Both the position numbers and the translations under genes were made by a program. This document shows, in pieces, positions 46,391-58,627 of a DNA stretch of 64,000 bases; the first letter of the stretch is position 1, and every line of letters begins with the position of its first letter. Origin of the DNA: Cylindrodendrum hubeiense (taxonomy: Eukaryota; Ascomycota; Sordariomycetes; Hypocreales; Nectriaceae); the NCBI GenBank assembly GCA_014621425.1, contig JAANBB010000144.1, positions 1 to 64,000 of the forward strand. Direction: 5' to 3'. Under the pieces are notes generated by a model. The model saw only the letters and a list, made by a program, of their open reading frames with translations. It did no database searches and had not been told where the DNA came from.

Positions 46391-47091
46391 ATGGCCCCAA
46401 AACGTCCCGTCGAGACCGCCGAATCCGCGCCCGAGGCGAAGAAGGCCAAGCATGGTTTCCGAGTCGGCCCCGAGAATTTGCCAGACGGTCCCTGGCGCCG
46501 AAAAGGTTCGTCGCTTTTCTCGCTTTCAGAGTTTTTCATCAACCAATTCCGGATATGTACAATAAGAGCTGACACTCCGCCATCGCAGTCACAAAAATCA
46601 AGAAGGATTTGATCCACAAGGCCAAGGTCAAGAAGGCCTACGCCAAGATCAAGGCTCGTGAACAGCAGCCTGGCCCAGATGTCAAGTCAGGCGGTGACGA
46701 TGAGGCTCAGGAGGAAAAGAAGCAAGCCGATAAGGTTGAGGAGAAAATCCACCCTGCCCGACAGCTCATGCTAGCCGACGAGGAGAAGGCGGAAGAAAAC
46801 TCCGGCTCCAGAGAAGATGCCGAGCGCCACGGCGACGGGCACCGACGCCGGACGCGGCGTCCGGGCTATTATGACAAGCAGCTGCAGCAGGCTGAGGAGC
46901 AACGGAATGAGGCCGAGGAGCGGGCCAAGGAGTTTCAGAGGCGGGGAGAGGAGCGTGAGCGCAAGATGGCGGATCGGGACCGCTTCAAGAGGGCCATGGC
47001 CAAGACGCGGGACCGTGATGGAAAGAAGAAGCTTGGCAGGGAGAGTGCCCTTTTGCTTGACAAGGTCAAGAGGATGATTTCCGAGAGCTGA
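46391..47091 (+). CDS. FYV7: Fyv7-like rRNA-processing protein
   Basis: Two exons, 46391-46505 and 46589-47091, give 205 residues. The 83-base intron has donor GTTCGT, a GAGCTGACAC branch and acceptor CGCAG. The N-terminus MAPKRPVETAE with GFRVGPENLPDGPWRRK, then VTKIKKDLIHKAKVKKAYAK, fits the fungal Fyv7/TAP26 family. The remainder is highly charged, with a long helix (about 140-175, DKQLQQAEEQRNEAEERAKE) and a basic end (LLLDKVKRMISES). Fyv7 is a small nucleolar factor needed for processing 35S pre-rRNA toward 18S. Because the family is short and charged, recognition rests on the N-terminal motif and overall layout. It is the second ribosome-assembly gene in the window, far from KRR1. Confidence 0.82.
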
Positions 47092-49615
47092 GGGAGTACG
47101 GCTTGGAAGAGGACTGAAGATGCTAAATAAAGTGTTGAACTATTCGCAGTCTCGAGCGAGGAGCTTGAGTCACTGTTGTACTTACACTAGACAGATAGAC
47201 TTCTGGCACTGCGATGTTTCTAGCTCGCCTATAAGGCGGAGATGGTTGGGTGCTCGGATTCCTGTTTTGAGAATGATACCATCTAATGACGAATCTCAGT
47301 TTTCCATCCCAAAGTGAGGATTCGATTTATATGCTACTAAGGCTGAGCTCCAGGCCCGTATTGCTTGACGCAAGATAGTGATCACATGCCGGGTTGTGTT
47401 CTCATCTCGGACGTCGATTTGCTCTACAATCTGACTCCCTCTTTGTCAGTCTGGGTACACACTGTCAACCTGCAACAAGTCCCTGGATATGGTCTCGGCA
47501 GGCGTGAGACTCACGGTGCTCCTACCTCGAGACCGAGATCTTGGCATTTCACGGACGTCGTCCGGTCGTCATGGGTCATCGATCAACATATATCCATTTG
47601 CCATGGTTCAATTGGGCGAGGTCTCAACAACACATCAGCCAAATGGCACAGGTGCATGTTTCAGATCTAGATGACCGATCAAATATTTACGTGACCACGT
47701 GGGTGCGGTGTATAGGAAGGATTGGGGAGATAGGATCGTTGTGCAGCAACAAACAAACCCAGATCAGGCTTGTTGCATGAGTTGGAGACGATATTAAGGC
47801 CACCAACGTGAAAACAGAGCTTATATTATCTGGGGTGGCCCTGTGTTGGTTGCCCTTAGTCTCCTTGGAGTGAGACATTGCCATGCTATGCCGGGCGATA
47901 TGTCCTTGATGGCGGTTTCTATGCAAGGGCTCCATCATACCAGAACATGATGCATCACACACCGCATGGCTCATAAGCCTCCGCCCGACAGGGCGACTCC
48001 ATGCCAGCATGGGAATGGGCACGGTGATTCGGTCTGCGTTGACGATGCTATCCCATACGCCTTGTTGTATGGCAAGACGGATATCCGGCTCTGACAACGC
48101 CCAGTTCCGCCTGATAGGCAAGGATCGAAAAAGGGAGAAGCCCTGATCGACATTTGACAGGTGCCCTTTGGTCCCGGAGGTTTTCCCCAATGTTCCCAAT
48201 GCAGGAGGTGGGTCAATGAGGCGTCAGGGAGAAGAGTACTGGACCCGGACGTGCCGAGCACTAGCTAGGGGACGAGGGGGGAATCAGCCTCATGGTTCTG
48301 GTTCGAGGGTGCCGCCGTGAATATGATACTTAATTGAGACTGGTCTGGACATGGATCAGAAGAGGAATCAGCCTTGAGGTGACGAGGGTTCGCGACGAGG
48401 GTTGTCGGCATAGGCCACTGGGTATATGCCCAGTCGCAAGGGATAGCAGCAGCTTCTGGAGCGGCGGCCGAAGCGATCGTGGCCTGTGCCTGGCAGCGCT
48501 CCATGCGTAGTATGTGTTTCAATGTCGCAGTGGATCATCATACGGTGTCTCTTATTGCATGTGCCTAAAGTCGATCGGGATGTCCCCATGTCGCATGGGA
48601 GTTGGCATCTACGCAGTCCTCCCCGCCGGATGACATGTGCCCGCGGCTATATGAGTATACCTGCGACGTCTGGGCGGAGGAGAACTGGCCAGCGGTCCAC
48701 ATTACGTGATATAAAATTTCAACGCATGAGACGAGGGCTGATTTTGGGGAGGCTCATGGCGGTCAACCGAATAGCACTATAGCACGGCAGTTGATTGTCC
48801 GTGACCCACCAGGAAGGCGAACAGTTTGAAACACGACTGGGAGTGAGCGATCACCAAGGGTAGGAAGGATGTGTGCGTGAGTGAGATGGAGGGAGGGTCG
48901 CCTATGCACTCCCATTACGACGTACCAGCGTAGCAGCCGGCTACGCCTTGCGGAGACGTCCCTGGGTTTGGGTAGTATCTTGCATCCATAGGGCATGTCA
49001 GCGGGCAAAGTGACAGCCAGCGACAAGAACCATGCCCGGGCATCGGCGTCCTTGTCCAGAAGGGGAGGTGGAAATGGGGAGATGGGGATGAGGAATAAAT
49101 TGGCTCCAAGGGAAATGTCTGGGCGCCAGAGGAGGATGACATCTTGAAACAAAGCGAGGAGGAGAATGGGGTTTGGTGGGTTGATTTTGCCCCTTGCTGG
49201 ACAAATGTGGTTGGAGCATGCTGGGCCCCTCCGAATGCCTGCCGGAGGCCGGAGAGTCGGGCTCGGATGGTGATGGTACTGTGGATAGTCATGTACATGG
49301 TCGTAACAGCTACGGAAGTGAGAATGACTGGATCCGGGGAAGCCAATATATCTGCTTGATTCCAGGGACGAGGTTCAGGAGAATCAAGTCGCAGGTAGTC
49401 CTGCGCACCACCCGGGCGTTTGTACGACGACGTTGGTTAGCATTAAATTGTTGCCCATATCCCTGCGACCCAATGTCAAGGAACCGTGTTGTAAGCAGTC
49501 ATCAATTGCGACTATGCCGTTTCGGGTTTGCTGAGCTGCATCGCGTGCCAGGGGTTTGTCCAAGCGGGAGAAACGTGGTTTCATGATGTCGAGTAACGCC
49601 ACCCTAGGGACTCTC

Positions 49616-49667
49616 ACTACCTAGGTACCTACCTACCTACGTAGGTACCTACAAGGTACGTAGTAGG
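49616..49667. repeat. Palindromic CCTACGTAGG / GGTACC motif cluster
   Basis: Repeated ACCTAC units meet GTAGGT units around a central CGTA step, so the stretch can fold as a hairpin; a second CAAGGTACGTAG word follows. Similar shorter copies occur near 866, 19551, 25033, 33855 and 36952. Confidence 0.75.
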
Positions 49668-50839
49668 GCGCAGTACGTACGCCAACAGGGCTAGGACCAA
49701 AATAACTCCCATGTTCGCCGCCTCCCACGGCATTATCCAGGCCAGCAGGGCACCGCGCCTCATACCCGCCGAAGCGGCCAGATGCTGCGTGCCTATAACC
49801 TAGTCAGGTACGGAGTACACAGACAACTTCAGAAGGGAAAAGGTTAAAGGCATGGAAGGGGGAGGCAGCTAGGGCAAGGACAGGGATAAGGGCGATAGCA
49901 GGGGACAGGGAGACCCTTTGATTCAAATCGTGAACTGGCAATGAATATGACCCCCTTCTCCTCTTCTGTTTCGCTTCTTGGGTTTCAGTACTCCGCGAGG
50001 GTGAGGAAACACTTTAGCTGAAACAGCGGAACAGAGATGGATGTGCGCTCAATGCTTAGATTTCAAGGGTTGCGAGGCTGTGGCACAGGCAAGACAAAGG
50101 GACGGCCGACAGGACAGGACCGGCCCAGATCCCAGGTGCAGTGCAGCAGCCCGCCGGCCGAGATGCAGCGGCCTGCAAAAAGCAAAACCCGCATCGGGCT
50201 GTAGTGAGGAACGTGGGCAAACGGGGAGAGAGGTCAAGAGAGAGCCATTCACGACTGGCCACGCAAGGGCGAGGACTGGGAGAATACGAACACGTTTGCT
50301 GTGATGACGAGATTCCAAAGCTGAAAGTGGCTCAGTATTATCAAAGGATGCAAAAAGTTCAGCTGAGTGGCAAGTAGTGATAGCCGAGGCGATGCTGGAC
50401 GAGGGTAGCAGAGCCAAGAGACCAAGGGCAGAGCCGTTAATATTAGCGCATTTGCTGTGAGCCTATGGCATTTCAATGTTCGACGAAGGTGGTTGGCCGG
50501 CTGATGAATGTTTCCTACCTTACCTATCTGATCACATCCATCATCTTACCATACGGGACTGGATTAGCACGTAGTAGTACGAAGTCCCTGACAGGACCTT
50601 CTAATCGCGATGTCGCCGGCCCCTTTCCCACGCAGAAGCTGATCACCTCCACTATCCCCCTCCTCGTGCCTTTCGCCTGGATCTGTTGAGAGGGTCAGTC
50701 GGTCTGCAAACTTGCAGGTGGAGGGCATTGCATGGCTGTGGAGCAGCACGCTAGGGCCAGGCTAGGGCGATGAGGACAACGTCTACGCACGACGACGCGA
50801 CGACATCTGGCCAGGCTCCCGTGAGATATTACACAGCAT

Positions 50840-50864
50840 GGCAGGGCAGGGCAGGGCAGGGCAG
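50840..50864. repeat. Five copies of GGCAG
   Basis: A perfect pentanucleotide microsatellite in intergenic DNA. Confidence 0.9.
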
Positions 50865-51710
50865 CAAGTACTCAGCAGGTAGGAGGCCACAGGTACTCAG
50901 CAAGCCGGGTTTACGGAGTAGGTAATACTGCTGCAATTAACTTACTGTACTAAGCATAGGGCGGTGCCAGTGTGGATGAGAAATCGAGTCAATCCACATC
51001 CACCAACTCAAGCATTGGCATCAGACCAACGCAACCAATGTCAGCAATGTGCCAGCCACGCCATGCCTTTCCTCCGCATCCAGCCACAGCCAGGTTGATG
51101 TCTTGCCCTTGGTGTCTCGGCAGCCCTCCCTGAAGAATCAGCGGCTTTCCCATCACCTAGGCATCGGATTGAGGCTGCGACCAAGCTCTAATTAACCGTC
51201 GTTGAAAGGACACGAGCATCCATACCTCCTGTGAACCCGGCAATGCCCACTGCGGCCGCCTCAAGCGCGCCGCCTGGCTCGTCCCTCTTTGAACGCCAAA
51301 ATTGCTCGAGCACCCACTCCCCCTTGGCCCTCCAGCACGGCACCAAGCGGCGCCTGCAGGTGGGCGGGTTTAGCCTCGCAACCGGTTGACGATAGGGGGC
51401 CTTGGGGCGTTCTTCTGGTGGTTGTGGCGGACCGCCGCCAGACAATGAGCGACGTTTGTCAGAAATTGGCTTAATTAGGATTGATGCCATGTCGCAGTTT
51501 GGGGCCGGGAGATCAACATGGCATGGGGTGGAGGGAGAGCACATTGCTTTATCCCTAGTGTAGATCTAGGAAGAAGAAAGAAGGGAACGAACAGCGAACG
51601 CAGGGTCTCGAATGGCCGTTGTCGACTTTCCCATGCCATGAATGTCTCCAGGCCTCCGCCGTGTCATCGAGACGGGAGCCATCACGGACGTCAAGCAGTG
51701 GCAGCACATC

Positions 51711-51746
51711 CGCGGGCACGTTCGCGGGCACGTTCGCGGGCACGTC
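51711..51746. repeat. Three copies of a 12-base unit (CGCGGGCACGTT)
   Basis: Two identical units and a third differing in its last base. The unit length is a multiple of three, but no convincing gene contains it. Confidence 0.9.
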
Positions 51747-53540
51747 CACTGGCCTGCTCACCACCAGGCCCCGTCCCAATGTCCACCATCACAGACAGAT
51801 CACTTCCTTCACAGGAACGACGCACTGGAGTTACAGGAGGTGCCCTAGCAAGCTCCAAGACCGGCCCAAGACCCAGTGGCGGGTCCCACTGTTGGTGCTT
51901 CCCCCAGAGCACCAGGAGAAGCGGCTCCACCGCGACTGGCCAAGAGTGTGTTTGAGGGTCCCCCCTCTGCGGGCGGCGCTGCACCATGCGCGCTAGGAGG
52001 CCCAGGTACGAGCTATCAGCTCCGGCTCGGGGTACTTCTCAGAACTCACTGGCAGGTACATGTGCGTCCACCAAGGCCGCACAGCGTAAGGTACGGATCC
52101 AACCAACCCCTGTGCGGTACTTGCTCGAGCCACTTTGCGCCGCCCGTAACCCTGCAATTGCCCTCGCCCGCCACGGGCCACGAGGCCAGGCATACGTGGG
52201 GATGGTAATTAGCATTCCAGTCGAGGGAGCCCGCGAGCCGTGAACTCCATGGCCGGCGTTGGTGCTGGCCCCTGGGGCTGCAGACGAAGCGAGGCGCCCA
52301 AGGGAAGAAGGAAGAAGGAAGGTCGACGATGGAAGAAGGAGAAGAAAAAGAAAAAAAAGGAGCATCGCGTCTTGGGCGTCGGTAGGGGCGTGTCTTTTTT
52401 TAGTGAGTGATCCAGGTCTTGGTTCCCCCATCCACCATCCACATCGCCTATCCGTCTCCGTCCATCCATCCCAGCCCTCTCTGCAACGCACGCAGCAGCC
52501 CTGCCAGCCAGCTCCAGCAGCGCCCCCTCGCTCCCTCCCTCAGCAGGTACCTCGCCGCTGGACGCCTGGAGCTTGCTAGGGGAGTAATGAGTAAGTTTGT
52601 TAGTGGAGGTTTCCAATTAGTACAGTACCTGGGTCGTGTAAGGCAGTTAGTTAGTACGATGCACTCGACGAAGCTACCCGGACTTGGGTACCTCGATCCA
52701 ATCCCTTCCACTGTGCTCCAGCGCTCCAGGCTGGTGGGTGGCCGGTTGTCCCCCTCACCCCCTAACTAATCCCTAATCCCATCCCCCATGCCACATCCCA
52801 TCCTTCAACCCTGTTGCTGTTCGTCCCGTCCCATCCCCATCCACGTCTCCGTTTCCGTTTCCATTCCTCTCTCTGACACTCGCCCGTCCTGTCCTCTCAG
52901 ACAGACACACTCTCACTGCCTCCGTTGTCTGGCCCTGGGACCTGCGAGGTCGACTCCATCCATCCATCTTCCATCCTTAACCTCCACCACCCACCCACCC
53001 TCCACCTCCACTTCCACCGCCACACACGCCGCCTCCTCCTCCCATCGACAACTTCTCCAGCGCATCGCACATCGCACATCGCTCCTCTCGCTCGCTCGCC
53101 CTGTGCCGACCCTCGCACCCCTCCTTGCAACACAGCGCCCCCCCGGCCGTGTTCCACAGACCAACAGTCCTGGACCCTCGTCCTCATCAAACCCTCCGCC
53201 CACAACACTTGCCCGTCGCAGCATCCCGAGACCCTCGGCTGCCAAACCTCCGACAAGTGCTTCCCCCACGCCGTCTCCGTCGACCGTTGCCTCTCGTCGT
53301 CTTCCTCGCGCGCCGAGCCCTCGGGGCCAACATCCGCCGACCTCGATTCGATCTCCTTGCCGCTTTCTTTGGCCTCGTCTATGATTGTAGCTCCATAGCT
53401 ACCTCCACCCGCCTGCTTCCCTGGGCTGTGGCACCTTTCTTCATGACCGCCGCCGCCGCCGCGACCGCCACCCCTCGCTCACTCGACTCGACTCCCTGAG
53501 GATTCGTTTCCTCATTTTTGCCACATAACATTCGCCCACC

Positions 53541-56500
53541 ATGTCGACCATCGTGGACGATTACCTGGACAGTCCTATGGACACCACCGAGACTGACGAT
53601 GTCTTCCCTTGCAAGGGCTGTGGAGAGGTGCGTTGACTCCATCCCCAGTCGGCTTATACATGACCTGCTAACACGATTGAAACGTCACAGATCCTCGAGG
53701 AAGGAAAAGCATTCGAACTTGGTATGTCTCCCTAGTTAACTGCATCTCCATTGTGCAGTTGCCTCCCATGTTTGACTGCATTGCGAGACGGCCCGTCTCA
53801 AGAAGCTGCCAACATGCACTACAGTGACACCCCAGACCAGTGAGCTGACCTCGTCTATAGCTGGCAACCGATGGCATCTCGATTGCTTCCGATGCAACAC
53901 TTGCAGCACCCTCCTGGACTCCGATGCGAACCTACTCCTCCTCGGCGATGGATCTCTCATCTGCAACAACTGCACATATAGCTGTAGCGCCTGCGGCAAC
54001 AAGATCGAAGACCTGGCCATCCTTACGGGGGAACAGGCCTTCTGCGCCACCTGCTTCCGTTGTCGAAACTGCAAACGCAAGATTGACAACCTCCGATACG
54101 CCAGGACCTCTCAGGGCATCTTCTGCATGGGTTGCCATGAGACTCTGATGGCAAGACGCAGGAAGAAGTCAAAAGCTGCCGCGGCAGCCAAGGCGAGAGA
54201 AAAAGAACACTCGCCCATGGTCACGGAGAAGTCCCTCCCCGCTCTCCCCCCGAACGCTATCCCCCCGAACGCCTTCTCCAATGACCGTGTTGATCCCGAC
54301 TCTGATACCGCCACCGAGCTCTCTCCACGGCCGCGGACGGCTCACGATCGCAATGAATCGTCAACTCGAAGCGATTCAAGGCCTGCTCGGTCTCCTGAAC
54401 GAAAACCCGAGGGGTTGGGATTACCTGCGTCTACCTATCGAAGCAATCGCAACTCGACCATAGTCTCGCGGGCCGAGAACGGTTCCGGCGATGGCGCCGA
54501 CAGTTTCTTCATCTCGGTGGCGCTCGATCCCAGCCCAGGACCGACTCCTCGGTCTACGACTGACAGCGTGTCAGAGTCTGGTAACAAACCAAAAGACAAG
54601 GACTATTTCAACGCCAAATCCACTTCCTCCGAAAAGCAAAGCGACTCCCACAACACCACTCCCCACATTGCTTTCCAAAAGAAGGACCGCCAACCTTCGT
54701 CAGCATCAGACTATGAAACTCCCCCAAAGCTACCATCCCGAAAGCTTTCCAAATCTTCAAGAACGGATTCAAACCGTCGCTCTCCTGCCGTTGAAGAACG
54801 GCCTCAAAAGTCTAGCGCTCGTCGCCCCGCCCCCCAGGAAGATTTCAAACTGCAGGATGCCCCCAAGAGCAAGAAGCTGGTTTCGAGAAGCAGCTCTCAG
54901 TCCTCAGGCATCCCAGAAAACACCTCTTCCAAGTCTAACAACGGAACCGCGCGAAAGGACGGCCACAACAGCCTGGCGCATTCTGATTCAAGCGCCACAA
55001 CTCCCCCGGAGCGAACGTCTCAAGAGTCTCGGCGACTGGATGATGATGAGGTGCGGGCCTCAATGGATTCCATGTCCCGAACATCATCCCGACCAGAGAA
55101 TGCGAAGCCCATTGCCCGGAAAGAGCTGCCCGTTAGTGTAGCGAGGACCAACCGTATGCCTCTCCGACCACGTAGCCCACAAACGGAGAAATTGCTAACA
55201 ACGTGGACAGTCAATGGCAAGCAGAGGCAGCCTGGCAGACAGGAGACGACTGAGGATGGATCTGTGCGAGGAATCTCTTCTCGCCCGAACGTCGCAGAGC
55301 AAAAGACGAAAAGCGAAAACTACACACAACCACGAACCGCACCGGCGCCCCCAGGCAGTCAAGCCCACCCTGGTGCGAAAGAGGCGGCGGGCGCGAAGGA
55401 TGGCACAGGTTCTCCTAAAGTCTCGCCGAAACTGCCTAGGTGGAGCAGCGGCGGTGACTTGAACATGGATGAGGATATGGCGAGGATCTTAGGCACCGAT
55501 GAAGGATCCTCCTCGATCTTGCGTCGTGTTTCTAACGCTGTCAGACATGGACGCACCAACAGTGTTGATGGACCCAGTCATAGCTCGTCAAGGGCTGGCC
55601 ATACCCGAAGCATCAGCGAGACAACTCGTGCGACTGGATCACCAAGGTGGCCTAGGACGCCAATTGCTGAGGACTACGGTCAAGCACACGAGATCAGTAG
55701 CCCCGTATCTCTTACATCGGGCGATGATCCTGCATTCCTCAAGCGACAGTTGCGCAACTCTGAGCAACGTGTCGCGGAGCTGGAGAGGCAGTTTACGACA
55801 GAGAAGGATCTGAAGAACCTTAACAAGAAACTGCTTGAGAAGCGGAAGACGGTGTCTGTTTTGGATACTCAGACTGAGATTATGATTCGACAGCTTGAGG
55901 TCCTGGCTGGATATGTTGAACGAGCCAAGGAAACCAAGACTCCCGTTGACCCTCGGGATCTCGAGGATTCTGCGCTCAAGGAGTTTGTCCAGAAGCTTGA
56001 GAAGCTGAGGATTGCTATGTCTGCGGCGGTCGAGCAGCTTCACGAAGAACGCGATCACTTAATCGAGGAGAAGAACCAAGCCGCCGCCGACCGAGACCGT
56101 GCTCTGCTCGAATTTGAACAGCTCTCGTCAAAGAACGCTCAGCTTGCGGATATGAATAACGATCTAACACATCAAATCCAGGAGCGGTTCAAGTCGCATA
56201 TCGGCTCAGACGGCAAGCCTCCCAGTGGTCTGGGTATCTATGGCCAAAACAGGGGTATGAACAACTCGTTGCTCAATCTCGATGCCGCCAGCATGACAAC
56301 TGGTGCCACACTGGTGCCCAACGACGAGGAGCCCATTGTGGAAACAGGACCAACTGTGGTCCAAGTCCGTAAGGGCCAAGCCAAGAAGTTCAACTGGAAG
56401 AAGGGATCAAAGGGTCTGGCCCAAGTTGCCAAGGGTGTCAACAGGGCTGTCGTTGCCTTCCAGAACGACCGCGAGCGGATGCAGCACCAAGGAGGTGGTG

Positions 56501-57453
56501 GCGGAGGCCTGACTGGTGAGAACATTGGCATGCCATATAACATGACTGTGGCTCAAGAGCCCATGCCTGGGCCTGTGCTCAACGGACCGAACGGGTACAA
56601 TACTCAGAACCGACAGCAACAACAGCAACATCTGCCACAACAACAGGGTGATCCAGGACGACAGGGCTTCGGCTTCTTTGGCAAGAAGAACACCATGCCC
56701 AAGTCGGGGTCGATGAGCAACGTAAATGCAGTGACCCCCGTTGAGCCTCCGACAGTACTATTCGGGTCTGATTTGGCAGAACGATCCGAGCACGAGCGTC
56801 GCCAAATCCCGAGCGTTGTCACCCGCTGCATCGAGGAAGTTGAGCTCCGAGGCATGGACCAGGAGGGAATCTACCGAAAGACAGGCGGTAACTCTCAGGT
56901 GAACATGATCAAGGACGGTTTCAGCAAGGACGAAAACTTTGACATCTCCGACCCAGACTTGGATATTACTGCCGTCACCAGTGTCTTGAAGCAATACTTC
57001 CGAAAGCTTCCCATGCCTCTTCTTACGTTTGATGTCTATGAGCGCGTTTTGGAGTCGACTTGTAAGCAGAACTTAGCTTTTACTGCTTTGATGAATCACA
57101 TTGGCTAATACATTTCAGCGGTTGTTGATGAGACGGAACGATGCAATCACTTGCACAAGACGTTTGCTTCCATGCCACAGCATCATCGCGACTGCCTTGA
57201 GTTCCTCATGTTCCATCTCGCTCGCGTCGCCAAGCGCGAGCCTGAGAACCTGGTAAGTGATGAGCTCTATCCTCGTAAAAGATCGTTATCCTAACCACTG
57301 TCGCAGATGTCTCCCAAGAACTTGGCTGTCGTGTTTGCACCCACCATCATGCGAGACACGAGTATAGAACGCGAGATGACGGACATGCACGCCAAGAACA
57401 CTGCAATCCAGTTTGTCATCGAGAATAGTCACACCATTTTTGAAGACGCTTAA
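53541..57453 (+). CDS. LIM-domain Rho GTPase-activating protein (Rga1-like)
   Basis: Five exons, 53541-53627, 53691-53721, 53861-57061, 57119-57252 and 57307-57453, give 1199 residues. Two LIM zinc fingers lie at about 24-80 (FPCKGCGE, WHLDCFRC, ICNNC) and 81-135 (CSACGNKI, FCATCFRC, FCMGCHE). About 500 disordered Ser/Pro-rich residues follow, then a coiled coil (about 664-820) and a C-terminal RhoGAP domain (about 1005-1199). The arginine finger is Arg1045 in EGIYRKTGG, and PKNLAVVFAPTIMR is the second family signature. Yeast Rga1/Rga2 and relatives inactivate Cdc42 or Rho proteins to restrict polarity and septin sites. Introns have canonical borders, and intron 2 carries GAGCTGACC before its acceptor. 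The start ATG (CACCATGTC) follows a long pyrimidine-rich leader. The target GTPase is not determined by the sequence. Confidence 0.95.
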
Positions 57454-58627
57454 GTCTGCACCAACAGGGCGTTGACGGGCTTGGAAACTGCTCCTTGACC
57501 AGGAGCTCACGATCGTCTCCCTCCCCGCGACATCCATGGGTCATTTCTCTGATTTAGCACCTTGGATTTGAAAATCCTTTCAATTCGAAGTGTGCCCTCT
57601 GACACACGGGGCGTTTGTGCTAGGACATTTAATGATATCCACTTCGTTTTTTGATGCCTTTTTTTTTCTTCTTCTGCGAACAGGCGGCAGACTGGGTGGC
57701 CAGGTGATGGGGAAGGGGGAGTATTGGTTATGTACGTCGTCGCTGCTTTGCGCTGCTAGGATCTTTTGCTCATGGAACGGTGCATCATTGTCTGCTGCAC
57801 AGCTCAATCTGGAGGTTGTCTCGTCTTTCCCCCCCGTCTTTCCCCTTTTCTACGAATTATATGGAAGGAAGGTACTCCTTCCATGCTTGAACGACAAGAA
57901 AAACAGAAAACTGCTTCTATTCATTGCTGTGGAGTTTTCCCGGAACGGCACTCTCTTCGACCCTTTTTTGGTTCTTCCCCCCGATATGATTTCTTTGGTT
58001 CCCATCTGCCGTTTGTCAAATGGCTTGTCTGTCTCCGGATGGGTTTGTTGGTGTGCGAGAGGCAATGTACTACCAGTATACGTTGAGAATGGGGAGCTGG
58101 TTACGTTTCCTCGGGTTTTCTGGAAAGATTATTAAATCCGTCAGCTAGCTTAGGATGCAGATTGGGATTTGGAAAATGAAAAGTGAAATGGATTATGTTT
58201 CTCCTACAGATTCTCTCCCTCATATGCCTTACGTGAAAGATGTGAATATGCGTGGGCTGAATACGCCGTGCATCCAGGTTGGCCGAGGCATATAGTATTC
58301 GCAACTCGCAATATCACTGCATTCAACGCCCATGCATGTTCATATGACCGTAATTGACGGGGCGGTCCACAATGCCGTTGAACTAAGGTGTCTAGATGTG
58401 ATTACAATGCTAAGGCTACAAGTACAGGTACATGGGGTTGCTTGGTAAAGAGAAATATTTCGCAACAACTATACGGGATGAAAGACAAGAACAGAAAGAC
58501 AATCCAGAGCCCCAAGTATCCGCCTTCTCTCCCAAACTCCGACATACAACGCCCCGGCACCTGGCCCCCCCTGAATTTTGCTCTCCCGTGTCGCCGTCTG
58601 ATTATACACACTCGCTCCAGCTCATCA
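57454..58627. other. Intergenic between convergent RhoGAP and STU1 genes
   Basis: About 1.2 kb of T-rich sequence between two stops, with T-runs near 57640-57672. It should hold both 3' untranslated regions. Overlapping frames here have no family resemblance. Confidence 0.5.

Larger units (their letters stand above)
47092..53540. other. Longest gene-free region (6.4 kb) between FYV7 and the LIM-RhoGAP gene
   Basis: No recognisable gene on either strand. Features are a palindrome-rich CCTACGTAGG cluster at 49616-49667, TACGGAGTA motifs at 49809 and 50912, GGCAG repeats at 50840-50864, a 12-base tandem repeat at 51711-51746, and from about 52780 to 53540 a strongly C/T-rich plus strand that is likely the leader of the RhoGAP gene. 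Long frames in that leader (for example 52788-53384) are Ser/Pro-rich artefacts of pyrimidine richness. Confidence 0.55.

Noticed and set aside
52788..53384. 198-codon plus-strand frame and its overlapping minus-strand frames (52897-53269)
   Set aside because: Ser/Pro/Thr-rich translation of a C/T-rich leader, with Gly/Arg mirrors on the other strand; no motif, and a real gene begins just downstream.
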